In this document: in pieces, positions 1-4,702 of the stretch
Layout: the number at the start of each line of letters is the position of its first letter
Position numbering within the stretch: position 1 is the stretch's first letter
Assembly (NCBI GenBank): GCA_017453335.1
Contig: JAFTKI010000119.1
Coordinates: 1 to 5,615, forward strand
Direction: 5' to 3'
Length of the DNA stretch: 5,615 nucleotides
Source: Clostridia bacterium
GTDB taxonomy: Bacteria; Bacillota_A; Clostridia; Oscillospirales; CAG-272
Made by a program: the position numbers and the translations under genes
Notes under the pieces: model-generated
What the model was told of the DNA's origin: nothing
The model's input: only the letters and a program-made list of their open reading frames with translations
The model's database searches: none

Positions 1-65
1 GCTATAGGGGAGAACAAATGCCAGACATGCTGTGCGCATGCTCACAGAAACAATGGAGGAGTATT

Positions 66-338
66 ATGAAGCAAGCCGATGGAAAGAGTCGGGAGGGGAT
101 TCTCCTGACAGAGGATCATATCTATTTCGGGGGGATGCACCTGACGTATCAATTGTACGTGCTCGCAAAACGTACATACCGCCTCTTTCGGATCCGCGTG
201 GAAAAGGCGGAGGAGTTTGCCGAGGGAGAGTTGGGGAACGATCTGAAAAAGGCGATCGAACTTTATCAAAGCATCCTCGAAGGCACGGTAACGCCCTGTA
301 CGCTGGAGGATGTTTTATTGGATTTGCAATATGCGTAA
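66..338 (+). CDS. DUF6514-like small protein of unknown function
   Basis: Encodes 90 residues with no recognised catalytic motif, signal peptide or membrane segment. The layout (an N-terminal strand-rich half around GILLTEDHIYFGGMHLTYQLY, then a helix and a C-terminal segment ILEGTVTPCTLEDVLLDL) resembles the clostridial DUF6514 family, whose C-terminus has a similar 'V-x-P-x-T-L-x-D-V' pattern; this is recalled from family knowledge, not searched. The start at 66 is chosen because GGAGGAG lies about five bases upstream and the family-like sequence begins there. An in-frame ATG at 18, also preceded by AGGGGAG, would add 16 residues and cannot be excluded. The gene ends 104 bases before nrdR. 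No clear terminator of its own is seen apart from the AT-rich inverted repeat at 341-366. Function is unknown; the link to nrdR is positional only. Confidence 0.75.
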   Translation: MKQADGKSREGILLTEDHIYFGGMHLTYQLYVLAKRTYRLFRIRVEKAEEFAEGELGNDLKKAIELYQSILEGTVTPCTLEDVLLDLQYA

Positions 339-340
339 GA

Positions 341-366
341 AAATTGTAAAAAGGTCTTTACAATTT
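341..366. promoter_or_regulatory. Perfect 10-bp inverted repeat overlapping the nrdR -35 box
   Basis: AAATTGTAAA (341-350) and TTTACAATTT (357-366) are exact reverse complements separated by AAGGTC. The right arm contains the whole -35 hexamer TTTACA of the nrdR promoter. The position suits an operator. It could also act as a weak AU-rich terminator for the upstream gene, but the stem has only two G-C pairs. The symmetry is seen directly; any regulator is unknown. Confidence 0.6.
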
Positions 367-385
367 CCGTTTTTTGTGATATACT
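357..385 (+). promoter_or_regulatory. Sigma-A type promoter of nrdR
   Basis: The -35 TTTACA (357-362) and -10 TATACT (380-385) are separated by exactly 17 bases. Transcription should start near 391-393, leaving a leader of about 50 bases before the nrdR start at 443. That leader holds an 8-bp hairpin (CATTCGCG at 411-418 with CGCGAATG at 422-429). Confidence 0.8.
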
Positions 386-442
386 AAATGGGAAATTTTT
401 CATGAAAGGCCATTCGCGTCGCGCGAATGAGCGGTAATTCTT

Positions 443-904
443 ATGAGATGTCCGGGATGCGGCTTTCCCGAAAGTAAAGTAATTGATTCCAGACCCACCG
501 TCGAGGGGAACAGCATTCGCAGACGGCGCGAGTGCCTGTCCTGCCAGAAGCGTTTTACAACCTTCGAAACCATCGAAACGGTGCAGATCATCGTCATCAA
601 AAAGAACGGTGGCAAGGAGCTTTTCGATAAGCAAAAGCTGCTCGCGGGCGTTCTCAAAGCAACGCAAAAGCGCCCGGTCGACGCGGTTCTCCTGGTCAAC
701 GAGGTTGAGTCCGAGCTGCAGAATACCCTGCGGCAGGAGGTTACCTCCACGGAGCTTGGTGAGATCGTGATGCGCAAGCTTAAGGAGCGCGACGAGGTCG
801 CGTACGTGCGCTTTGCCTCGGTTTACCGTGAGTTCAAGGATATCGACACCTTCCTTGAAGAGCTGCAAGAGCTGAAGGAACGGGCAGAGGGCAACCGCTC
901 CTGA
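443..904 (+). CDS. nrdR: Transcriptional repressor NrdR (ribonucleotide reductase regulator)
   Basis: NrdR is a cytoplasmic nucleotide-sensing repressor that binds NrdR boxes upstream of ribonucleotide reductase genes and shuts them down when dATP/ATP occupy its ATP-cone. The 153-residue product has the normal family length. Residues 1-45 form the zinc ribbon with Cys3, Cys6, Cys31 and Cys34 (MRCPGCG and ECLSCQKRFTTFE) plus the basic RRRRE stretch. Residues about 49-139 are the ATP-cone, with the typical IKKNGGKELFDKQKL opening and the YVRFASVYREF ending. The start is set by the conserved family N-terminus. Its Shine-Dalgarno is weak (GAGCGG), unlike other genes here, and an 8-bp hairpin and an 11-codon upstream reading frame lie just before it. 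It has its own promoter (357-385) and a strong terminator right after the stop codon, so it is probably monocistronic. No ribonucleotide reductase gene is in the window. Confidence 0.97.
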   Translation: MRCPGCGFPESKVIDSRPTVEGNSIRRRRECLSCQKRFTTFETIETVQIIVIKKNGGKELFDKQKLLAGVLKATQKRPVDAVLLVNEVESELQNTLRQEVTSTELGEIVMRKLKERDEVAYVRFASVYREFKDIDTFLEELQELKERAEGNRS

Positions 905-908
905 ACGT

Positions 909-953
909 AAAACGTGACACAAGTGCGAACCCGCATTTGTGTCACGTTTTTTT
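909..953 (+). terminator. Rho-independent terminator of nrdR
   Basis: A 19-bp stem (909-927 with 932-950) contains one G-U wobble (923/936), encloses the four-base loop AACC and is followed by T to 953 (seven T from 947). It begins four bases after the nrdR stop. The A-run on the left arm means it could also stop transcription from the opposite strand. Confidence 0.95.
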
Positions 954-1044
954 GTCGTGTTTTCACAAGAGTGCGGGCGAATCTTTTTGCAATATGACAA
1001 AATTTCAAAAAAATTTTGTGTATCGCTTGCGAGCAAATAGTATG

Positions 1045-1119
1045 AAAAAACGAGAAAACGCGAGAAAAACGGAGCTTGCAGTGTGCTAAATTAAAAAAAC
1101 GAAAAAAACTTTCAAAAAA
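1045..1119. promoter_or_regulatory. Phased A-tract region upstream of the rplM promoter
   Basis: A-runs start at 1045, 1055 and 1065 (spacing exactly 10) and again at 1093, 1102 and 1114, ending five bases before the -35 box. Runs of A repeated at about one helical turn are known to bend DNA, and A-rich DNA just upstream of -35 acts as an UP element for the RNA polymerase alpha subunit. This fits a strong ribosomal-protein promoter. The rest of the 954-1123 spacer holds an AT-only-type inverted repeat (997-1005 with 1011-1019) and no gene that I can support. Confidence 0.55.
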
Positions 1120-1123
1120 GGGG

Positions 1124-1152
1124 TTGACAAGCCGCGGTTTGTATGCTATAAT
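1124..1152 (+). promoter_or_regulatory. Strong extended -10 promoter of the rplM-rpsI operon
   Basis: A perfect consensus: TTGACA (1124-1129), 17-base spacer, TATAAT (1147-1152), with the extended -10 TG at 1144-1145. Transcription should begin near 1159, giving a leader of only about 43 bases with a GGAGG site at 1187-1191. I see no obvious autoregulatory L13 leader fold in it. Confidence 0.93.
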
Positions 1153-1201
1153 AGGCGAGCATGAAAAAATTACTATCAATATTTTTGGAGGAAACACTAC
1201 A

Positions 1202-1630
1202 ATGTCTACATTTATGCAGAAAAAAGAAAATGTAGTCCGCAAGTGGTACATTCTGGATGCGGCAGGCAAGCCCATGGGTAAAACTGCTGTTGCAGCTGCA
1301 GATCTTCTGCGCGGCAAGAACGCACCCGAGTTCACCCCCCACGTCGATTGCGGAAACTTCGTTATCGTTATCAACGCCGACAAGGCAGTCCTCACCGGTA
1401 AGAAGATGGAGCAGAAGGTTTACTACCATCACTCCGGCTATATCGGCGGCATGAAGGCTGTTCAGGCAAAGACCATGATGGCAACCAAGCCCGAGAGAGC
1501 TATGGAGATTGCAATCAAGGGCATGCTTCCCAAGAACACCCTTGGCGCTAACGCATTCACTCGTCTTAAGGTTTATGCCGGCGACGCTCATAAGCACGAG
1601 GCACAGAAGCCCGAAGCTTACGAGTTTTGA
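1202..1630 (+). CDS. rplM: 50S ribosomal protein L13
   Basis: L13 is an early-assembly protein of the large ribosomal subunit that binds 23S rRNA. The 142 residues match the usual family length. Recognisable family segments are [16 protein letters not shown] near residue 14, [20 protein letters not shown] near 47-66, the [10 protein letters not shown] block near 75-84, and the P-x-R-A-x-x-x-A-I-K-G-M-L-P block ending with [16 protein letters not shown]. The start is fixed by GGAGG ten bases upstream and by the family N-terminus; the same reading frame is open upstream to 1076, across the promoter, and that part is not coding. It is co-transcribed with rpsI, 25 bases downstream, the standard bacterial arrangement, and its strong consensus promoter suits growth-linked high expression. 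Confidence 0.98.
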   Translation: MSTFMQKKENVVRKWYILDAAGKPMGKTAVAAADLLRGKNAPEFTPHVDCGNFVIVINADKAVLTGKKMEQKVYYHHSGYIGGMKAVQAKTMMATKPERAMEIAIKGMLPKNTLGANAFTRLKVYAGDAHKHEAQKPEAYEF

Positions 1631-1655
1631 TTGAGAGAAAGGAAGGACACAACAG

Positions 1656-2057
1656 ATGTATACTAGTGCAAAGCCCTATTTCTACGGCACCGGCAGAAGA
1701 AAGAAGTCCGTCGCTCGCGTTCGCATCGTTCCGGGCACGGGTGCCATCACCATCAACAAGCGTGACATCGATGATTACTTCGGTCTCGAGACGCTGAAGC
1801 TCATCGTTAACCAGCCCTTCGGCGTAACCGGAACCGAGGGTAAGTTCGACATCATCGCCATCGTAAACGGCGGCGGTATCGCAGGACAGGCAGGCGCAAT
1901 CCGCCACGGTCTTGCTCGTGCGCTCGTCGCAGCAGATCCCGAGAACAGACCCGCGCTCAAGGCAGCAGGGTTCCTTACTCGTGATCCTCGTATGAAGGAA
2001 AGAAAGAAGTACGGACTCAAGGCTGCACGTCGTGCACCTCAGTTCTCCAAGAGATAA
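1656..2057 (+). CDS. rpsI: 30S ribosomal protein S9
   Basis: S9 is a small-subunit protein whose C-terminal tail reaches the P-site and touches the anticodon stem-loop of the bound tRNA. The 133-residue product has the family hallmarks: [19 protein letters not shown] near residues 11-29, the [19 protein letters not shown] block near 71-89, and the basic C-terminal tail [17 protein letters not shown], complete to the final arginine. AAGGAAGG about ten bases upstream sets the start. Oddly, the last six bases-plus codons (2040-2055) are also the first copy of a 16-base sequence that recurs at 2199 and 2358, each time encoding QFSKR plus a stop. So the 3' end of this essential gene is embedded in a tandem repeat. 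The only difference within those codons is a silent serine change (TCC here, TCA in the later copies). Confidence 0.98.
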   Translation: MYTSAKPYFYGTGRRKKSVARVRIVPGTGAITINKRDIDDYFGLETLKLIVNQPFGVTGTEGKFDIIAIVNGGGIAGQAGAIRHGLARALVAADPENRPALKAAGFLTRDPRMKERKKYGLKAARRAPQFSKR

Positions 2058-2115
2058 AAACAACACCTTATGGTGTATTTCAACACCCGTCAAATTGGCG
2101 GGTGTTGTTTTTATC
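2053..2115 (+). terminator. Terminator-like nested palindrome, repeat copy 1
   Basis: The core hairpin CAACACCCGTC (2081-2091) with GGCGGGTGTTG (2097-2107) has one T-G wobble and a five-base loop, and is followed by TTTTT: a good intrinsic terminator for rplM-rpsI. In addition GATAAAAACAACACC (2053-2067) is the exact reverse complement of 2101-2115, so the right arm of the terminator has an alternative partner. A small hairpin ACACC-TTAT-GGTGT (2063-2076) would compete with that long pairing. The left part overlaps the rpsI stop codon. Confidence 0.85.
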
Positions 2116-2132
2116 CCGTCTCGAACCGAGGT

Positions 2133-2199
2133 CGGCAAAGCGTAGCTTTGCCGTTCGCCCTAAAAACAGTCCACAGGACTGTTTTCTAAACGGGCGAAC
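2133..2199 (+). repeat. Two hairpins in repeat copy 1
   Basis: The first is CGGCAAAGC-GTA-GCTTTGCCG (2133-2153), a perfect 9-bp stem. The second is two-level: outer stem GTTCGCCC (2153-2160) with GGGCGAAC (2192-2199), and inner stem AAAACAGTCC (2163-2172) with GGACTGTTTT (2176-2185), loop ACA. No T-run follows either, so they do not look like terminators. Dense palindromes of this kind are typical of REP/MITE-like dispersed elements or of a structured RNA; the sequence alone does not decide. Confidence 0.85.
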
Positions 2200-2211
2200 A
2201 GTTCTCAAAGA

Positions 2212-2274
2212 GATAAAAACAACACCTCATGGTGTATTTCAACACCCGTCAAATTGGCGGGTGTTGTTTTTATC
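2212..2274 (+). terminator. Terminator-like nested palindrome, repeat copy 2
   Basis: This has the same architecture as copy 1 shifted by 159 bases: 15-base arms at 2212-2226 and 2260-2274, core hairpin 2240-2266, then TTTTT. The only change from copy 1 is TTAT to TCAT in the loop of the small hairpin, leaving every stem intact. It would be a second stop for transcripts escaping the first. Confidence 0.85.
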
Positions 2275-2291
2275 CCGTCTCGAACCGAGGT

Positions 2292-2358
2292 CGGCAAAGC
2301 GTAGCTTTGCCGTTCGTCCTGAAAACAGTCCGCAGGACTGTTTTCTAAACGGGCGAAC
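2292..2358 (+). repeat. Two hairpins in repeat copy 2
   Basis: These are equivalents of the copy 1 hairpins. The outer stem is now GTTCGTCC with GGGCGAAC, in which a C-G pair has become T-G (2317/2353). The inner stem is one pair longer, because position 2321 is G and pairs with C2345. The inner loop is GCA instead of ACA. All differences preserve or extend pairing. Confidence 0.85.
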
Positions 2359-2403
2359 AGTTCTCAAAGAGATGATTACCCGTTTGGGATTATTTCGAGA
2401 TAC

Positions 2404-2431
2404 AAAAAGCTCTGCTATGGCAGAGTTTTTT
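2404..2431 (+). terminator. Intrinsic terminator, probably the original rpsI terminator
   Basis: AAAAAGCTCTGC (2404-2415) pairs with GCAGAGTTTTTT (2420-2431) around loop TATG, with one G-T wobble, and ends in six T. It lies 28 bases after the TGA (2373-2375) that follows the third copy of the rpsI tail codons. If the repeat is removed, this becomes the ordinary terminator immediately after rpsI. Confidence 0.88.
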
Positions 2432-2475
2432 GTCTTTCGTGGATGGTTCAATTTGCAAAGAATTGAGTCGCACAC

Positions 2476-2504
2476 TTTACATTTTTGAATTTGTGTGATA
2501 TAAT
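2476..2504 (+). promoter_or_regulatory. Sigma-A promoter of the XRE regulator gene
   Basis: TTTACA (2476-2481), 17-base spacer, TATAAT (2499-2504). The start of transcription should be near 2511, leaving a leader of about 120 bases. CACAC (2471-2475) and GTGTG (2493-2497) flank the -35/spacer as short inverted arms. The leader carries a 9-base direct repeat ACCAACGGT (2545-2553 and 2571-2579), 26 bases apart, and a GGTTGA/TCAACC hairpin (2551-2573). Confidence 0.85.
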
Positions 2505-2519
2505 ATAACAGATCGACGC

Positions 2520-2636
2520 ATGAATTTACGATCCATTTCACTCTACCAACGGTTGATTTCTCCTCACTCAACCAACGGTGGGTGTACTTTGCATAAGATC
2601 GCGGTTATACTGTATGCGAAAGGAGGTAGCCTATGA
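2520..2636 (+). CDS. Possible 38-codon leader reading frame overlapping the XRE gene
   Basis: An ATG at 2520, about nine bases after the predicted transcription start, opens a frame of 38 codons. Its TGA stop (2634-2636) overlaps the XRE start codon as ATGA, the classic arrangement for translational coupling. There is no Shine-Dalgarno in front of it and the XRE gene has its own AGGAGG at 2621-2626, so it may be an accident. The peptide resembles nothing I recognise. Confidence 0.2.
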   Translation: MNLRSISLYQRLISPHSTNGGCTLHKIAVILYAKGGSL

Positions 2637-3241
2637 ACCAAATCAAAATAGGGAAATTTATTGCCGAGTGCAGAAAACAGAACCGTTTAACGCAAATGCA
2701 GTTGGCGGAAAAGCTGAACATCACAGACAAAGCGATATCCAAGTGGGAAACGGGAAAGGCTATGCCCGATACTTCCATTATGCTGGCGCTCTGTGAGATT
2801 CTGGGCATCAGTGTAAACGAATTATTAAGTGGGGAGAAAATCAATATGGAAAACAACAATCAAAAAAACGAACAGCTTTTGCTGGAGCTGTCGAAAGAAC
2901 TGGAGCAAAAAAACAAAACCGTCTGGAGATCTATGTGGGTCATCATGATCGTAAGCATGATTGCCTTACTGGGCGGCGTCTTGATTGCTGCTTTTTTGAT
3001 ACCCGAGGGCGTCTGGCAGGTCGTTGCAATTCTTGGAATCACCGTTTTGTTTTTGATCCCTTGCTTCTATGCGTTAAAGCTCGAAATCAGTGTAGGTGTT
3101 TATAAGTGCAAGGCGTGCGGTCACGAGATCGTGCCCACTTATTCACAAGCACTTTGGGCAATGCACAAAGGTACGACGCGCTACTTAAAATGCCCGAATT
3201 GCAAAAAGCGCACTTGGTGTAAAAAAATACTGAAAAGGTAA
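2633..3241 (+). CDS. Membrane-anchored XRE-family regulator with C-terminal zinc ribbon
   Basis: A 202-residue protein in three parts. Residues 5-66 are a Cro/CI-type helix-turn-helix (KIGKFIAECRKQNRLTQMQL, then AEKLNITDKAISKWETGKAMPD and ILGISVNELL), with the family's typical A-I-S-K-W-E-x-G recognition-helix signature. Residues about 72-97 are a polar, possibly coiled linker. Two hydrophobic helices follow at about 102-123 and 128-148. The C-terminal domain has two cysteine pairs (Cys159/Cys162 and Cys187/Cys190) in C-K-A-C-G and C-P-N-C-K, expected to bind zinc. AGGAGG six bases upstream sets the start. It is alone between a promoter and a terminator, so it is monocistronic. XRE-plus-membrane proteins of this type are widespread in Firmicutes but few have known targets; self-regulation or control of the next operon is only a guess. 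Confidence 0.92.
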   Translation: MNQIKIGKFIAECRKQNRLTQMQLAEKLNITDKAISKWETGKAMPDTSIMLALCEILGISVNELLSGEKINMENNNQKNEQLLLELSKELEQKNKTVWRSMWVIMIVSMIALLGGVLIAAFLIPEGVWQVVAILGITVLFLIPCFYALKLEISVGVYKCKACGHEIVPTYSQALWAMHKGTTRYLKCPNCKKRTWCKKILKR

Positions 3242-3264
3242 AATTTCAGAGTCCTCGTGAGAGC

Positions 3265-3303
3265 AAAAGCACCACCCGTTAAATTGACGGGCGGTGCTTT
3301 TTT
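3265..3303 (+). terminator. Intrinsic terminator of the XRE gene
   Basis: AAAAGCACCACCCGT (3265-3279) pairs with ACGGGCGGTGCTTTT (3287-3301) with one A/C mismatch, and T runs to 3303. The 17-base core at 3275-3291 closely matches the core of the terminators in the rpsI repeat (2086-2102 and 2245-2261). Confidence 0.93.
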
Positions 3304-3313
3304 GCTACGGAAG

Positions 3314-3329
3314 ACGTCTTGACAGACGT
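3314..3329. promoter_or_regulatory. Perfect 16-bp dyad over the -35 box (candidate operator)
   Basis: ACGTCT (3314-3319) and AGACGT (3324-3329) are exact reverse complements around TGAC, and the dyad covers the whole -35 hexamer. A second self-complementary decamer, AAGACGTCTT (3311-3320), overlaps it. A repressor bound here would exclude RNA polymerase. The XRE protein encoded just upstream is a candidate ligand, but the same dyad is not present at its own promoter. Confidence 0.55.
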
Positions 3330-3347
3330 GAGAGTTTGTGCTATAAT
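3319..3347 (+). promoter_or_regulatory. Consensus promoter of the glycosyltransferase-fucose operon
   Basis: TTGACA (3319-3324), 17-base spacer, TATAAT (3342-3347), with an extended -10 TG at 3339-3340. It is as perfect as the ribosomal promoter upstream, so a surface-glycan operon of this kind would be strongly expressed unless repressed. The predicted leader is about 50 bases long. Confidence 0.93.
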
Positions 3348-3406
3348 AAATTGAAATATTGCGCTTTTTCAAATTTGGATTGCTTGGAAGCGAGGAGAAT
3401 TTTGAC

Positions 3407-4684
3407 ATGAAGATCTTGTTGGTCGGCTTTTTGCGCATCGGCGAGGACAACGCCACGGGAAGAACCCTGCAGAATCTGTTCGAGGGAATGGAGGACGTCA
3501 GCATCCTGCATTACTGCCTCAACCCGCGTCTGCGGAAAATCGAGAATCCCAATCCCACGGTGTTCCTGACCAAAAAGGAATCCCGTATCAATTACTATCT
3601 TTTTGAAAAGTACGGCGGAATGAATACCGATTCCACAGCGGCTGCGGCTGCGGCAAAAAGCAGCGCTAAGGGCGGGCTGAAAAAGCGCTTGAAGCAAAAG
3701 CTCGTCAAATCGGCATCTATGCTTCGAGACAATTCCAAAATTCGCATTTCTAAAGAGACCTATGAGGCAATCGACGCGTTTGCTCCCGACCTGATCTACA
3801 CCTTAGGTGGCAGTATCGCGGTGACGGACGTGGTTATCCGCTTGTCCGAGCATTATCGGATCCCGATCGTCGTACACACGATGGACGACCTGATCTCTCG
3901 CCGCTATAGCGGAAAAGGACTCTTTACCAAGCACCTGCGCAAAAAGTTTTTGCGCCTGACGAATAAAATGTACGAGCATTCCGTCTGCGGCATTGCGATC
4001 GGTGAAAAAATGGCAAACGAATATCAAGGCAAATTCAATTTGCCCTTCTATCACGCCATGAACTGTATTGATTGCACACATTACGAGCCTGCCGAGCCAC
4101 ATGAAAAGAGAAGAATCATTTTCTCCGGCGGCGTACACGGTGGCAGAGATAAAATGCTTGCACAGGTTGCATCTTCCGTGGATCGTTACAACGCGGCGCA
4201 TCCCGACCGAGCTGTGGAGCTTGAGATCTACACCACGCCGGCAGGGAAAAAGCAGCTGGAAGCCGTCAACTCCGACGGCGTGTCGGTCAACGACTACGTT
4301 CCAAAGGAGGAGCTGTTCCATAATTTTTCGCGCGCCGATATCCTTTTGCACGTCGAATCCTTTGAGGAGGAGGACAGAAAGTATTTCCGTCTCTCCATGT
4401 CCACCAAATTGCCCGAATATATGTCCGTCGGACGCGCGATCATGGTGATCGGCCCCGAGGATGTCAGTAGTCTCGAATACGTTGAAAAGCATAACGTCGG
4501 CGTAGCGTTTCACGATCTGCAGCAGATCGACGCCTTTTTGGAGTCCGTGACCGACGAGGAGCTTTCACAAATGGGCAAGCGGGCGCTGGCACTGGCAGAA
4601 AAAAATCATCTGCGGCAAAACGTCCAACGGGTTCTTAAAACCGCTTTTGCGGAATCTGTCGAACAGTATCAAAGCGGAACGTGA
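3407..4684 (+). CDS. GT-B fold glycosyltransferase (family 4-like)
   Basis: A 425-residue cytoplasmic glycosyltransferase expected to move a sugar from a nucleotide donor to a glycan acceptor. The N-terminal Rossmann half starts MKILLVGFLRIGEDNATGRT and continues through PDLIYTLGG (about 128-135) and the IPIVVHTMDDL strand (152-162). The C-terminal half has IIFSGGVHGGRDKM (237-250), then DILLHVESFEEEDRKYFRLS (311-330) and STKLPEYMSVGRAI (332-345), the donor-binding region typical of GT4-type enzymes. Residues 72-105 form an unusual low-complexity insert: six alanines, then a lysine-rich stretch. GAGGAG nine bases upstream sets the start. It lies 18 bases before an Fkp-like gene, so the donor may be GDP-fucose. 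The acceptor and donor cannot be read from sequence alone. Confidence 0.85.
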   Translation: MKILLVGFLRIGEDNATGRTLQNLFEGMEDVSILHYCLNPRLRKIENPNPTVFLTKKESRINYYLFEKYGGMNTDSTAAAAAAKSSAKGGLKKRLKQKLVKSASMLRDNSKIRISKETYEAIDAFAPDLIYTLGGSIAVTDVVIRLSEHYRIPIVVHTMDDLISRRYSGKGLFTKHLRKKFLRLTNKMYEHSVCGIAIGEKMANEYQGKFNLPFYHAMNCIDCTHYEPAEPHEKRRIIFSGGVHGGRDKMLAQVASSVDRYNAAHPDRAVELEIYTTPAGKKQLEAVNSDGVSVNDYVPKEELFHNFSRADILLHVESFEEEDRKYFRLSMSTKLPEYMSVGRAIMVIGPEDVSSLEYVEKHNVGVAFHDLQQIDAFLESVTDEELSQMGKRALALAEKNHLRQNVQRVLKTAFAESVEQYQSGT

Positions 4685-4702
4685 CGGAAAGGGAATTTGA
4701 AC

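Larger units (their letters stand above)
2040..2373 (+). repeat. 159-bp tandem repeat, two full copies plus a 16-base third, spanning the rpsI 3' end
   Basis: Copy 1 runs 2040-2198, copy 2 runs 2199-2357, and a partial copy 3 runs 2358-2373. Copies 1 and 2 differ at five sites only (2048, 2069, 2158, 2162 and 2173 against the same sites plus 159), about 97% identical. Each copy starts with the rpsI tail codons CAG-TTC-TCN-AAG-AGA-T, then has a nested terminator-like palindrome, a 9-bp hairpin and a two-level hairpin. Because 159 is a multiple of three, reading frames stay open across copies and produce spurious 53-residue protein repeats. This block fills most of the 575-base gap between rpsI and the next gene. 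It could be an inserted small element flanked by 16-base direct repeats and then duplicated, or a local duplication. Confidence 0.97.

Noticed and set aside
371..390. TGTGATATACTA near the nrdR -10 as a possible NrdR box for self-regulation.
   Set aside because: Only part of the palindromic NrdR-box consensus is present, and the match is mostly the -10 hexamer itself.
266..1036. Long open frame on the minus strand across nrdR.
   Set aside because: It runs through the clear nrdR gene and its terminator, has no recognisable protein features, and is a shadow of the coding bias of nrdR.
2115..2131. On the minus strand GGTTCGAGACGGG looks like a tRNA T-loop, suggesting a tRNA remnant in the repeat.
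   Set aside because: The flanking bases do not form a T-stem, and there is no acceptor stem, anticodon arm or CCA-type end nearby.
2040..2373. CRISPR-like array.
   Set aside because: The two units are nearly identical over their full length with no unique spacers, and no cas genes are nearby.
2102..2488. A 128-codon open frame across both repeat copies, with a 53-residue internal protein repeat.
   Set aside because: It exists because the 159-bp unit is divisible by three and lacks stops in that frame. It starts at a GTG inside a terminator stem without a ribosome binding site, and the opposite strand is similarly open (2239-2571). Palindromic RNA/DNA structure explains the sequence better than protein coding.
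2583..2611. A TATACT at 2606-2611 as a second promoter for the XRE gene.
   Set aside because: No acceptable -35 lies at the right distance, and the start would fall within the ribosome binding site.
3803..4513. Minus-strand open frame of 236 codons inside the glycosyltransferase gene.
   Set aside because: It is fully contained in a well-supported gene on the other strand, with no ribosome binding site or recognisable domain.
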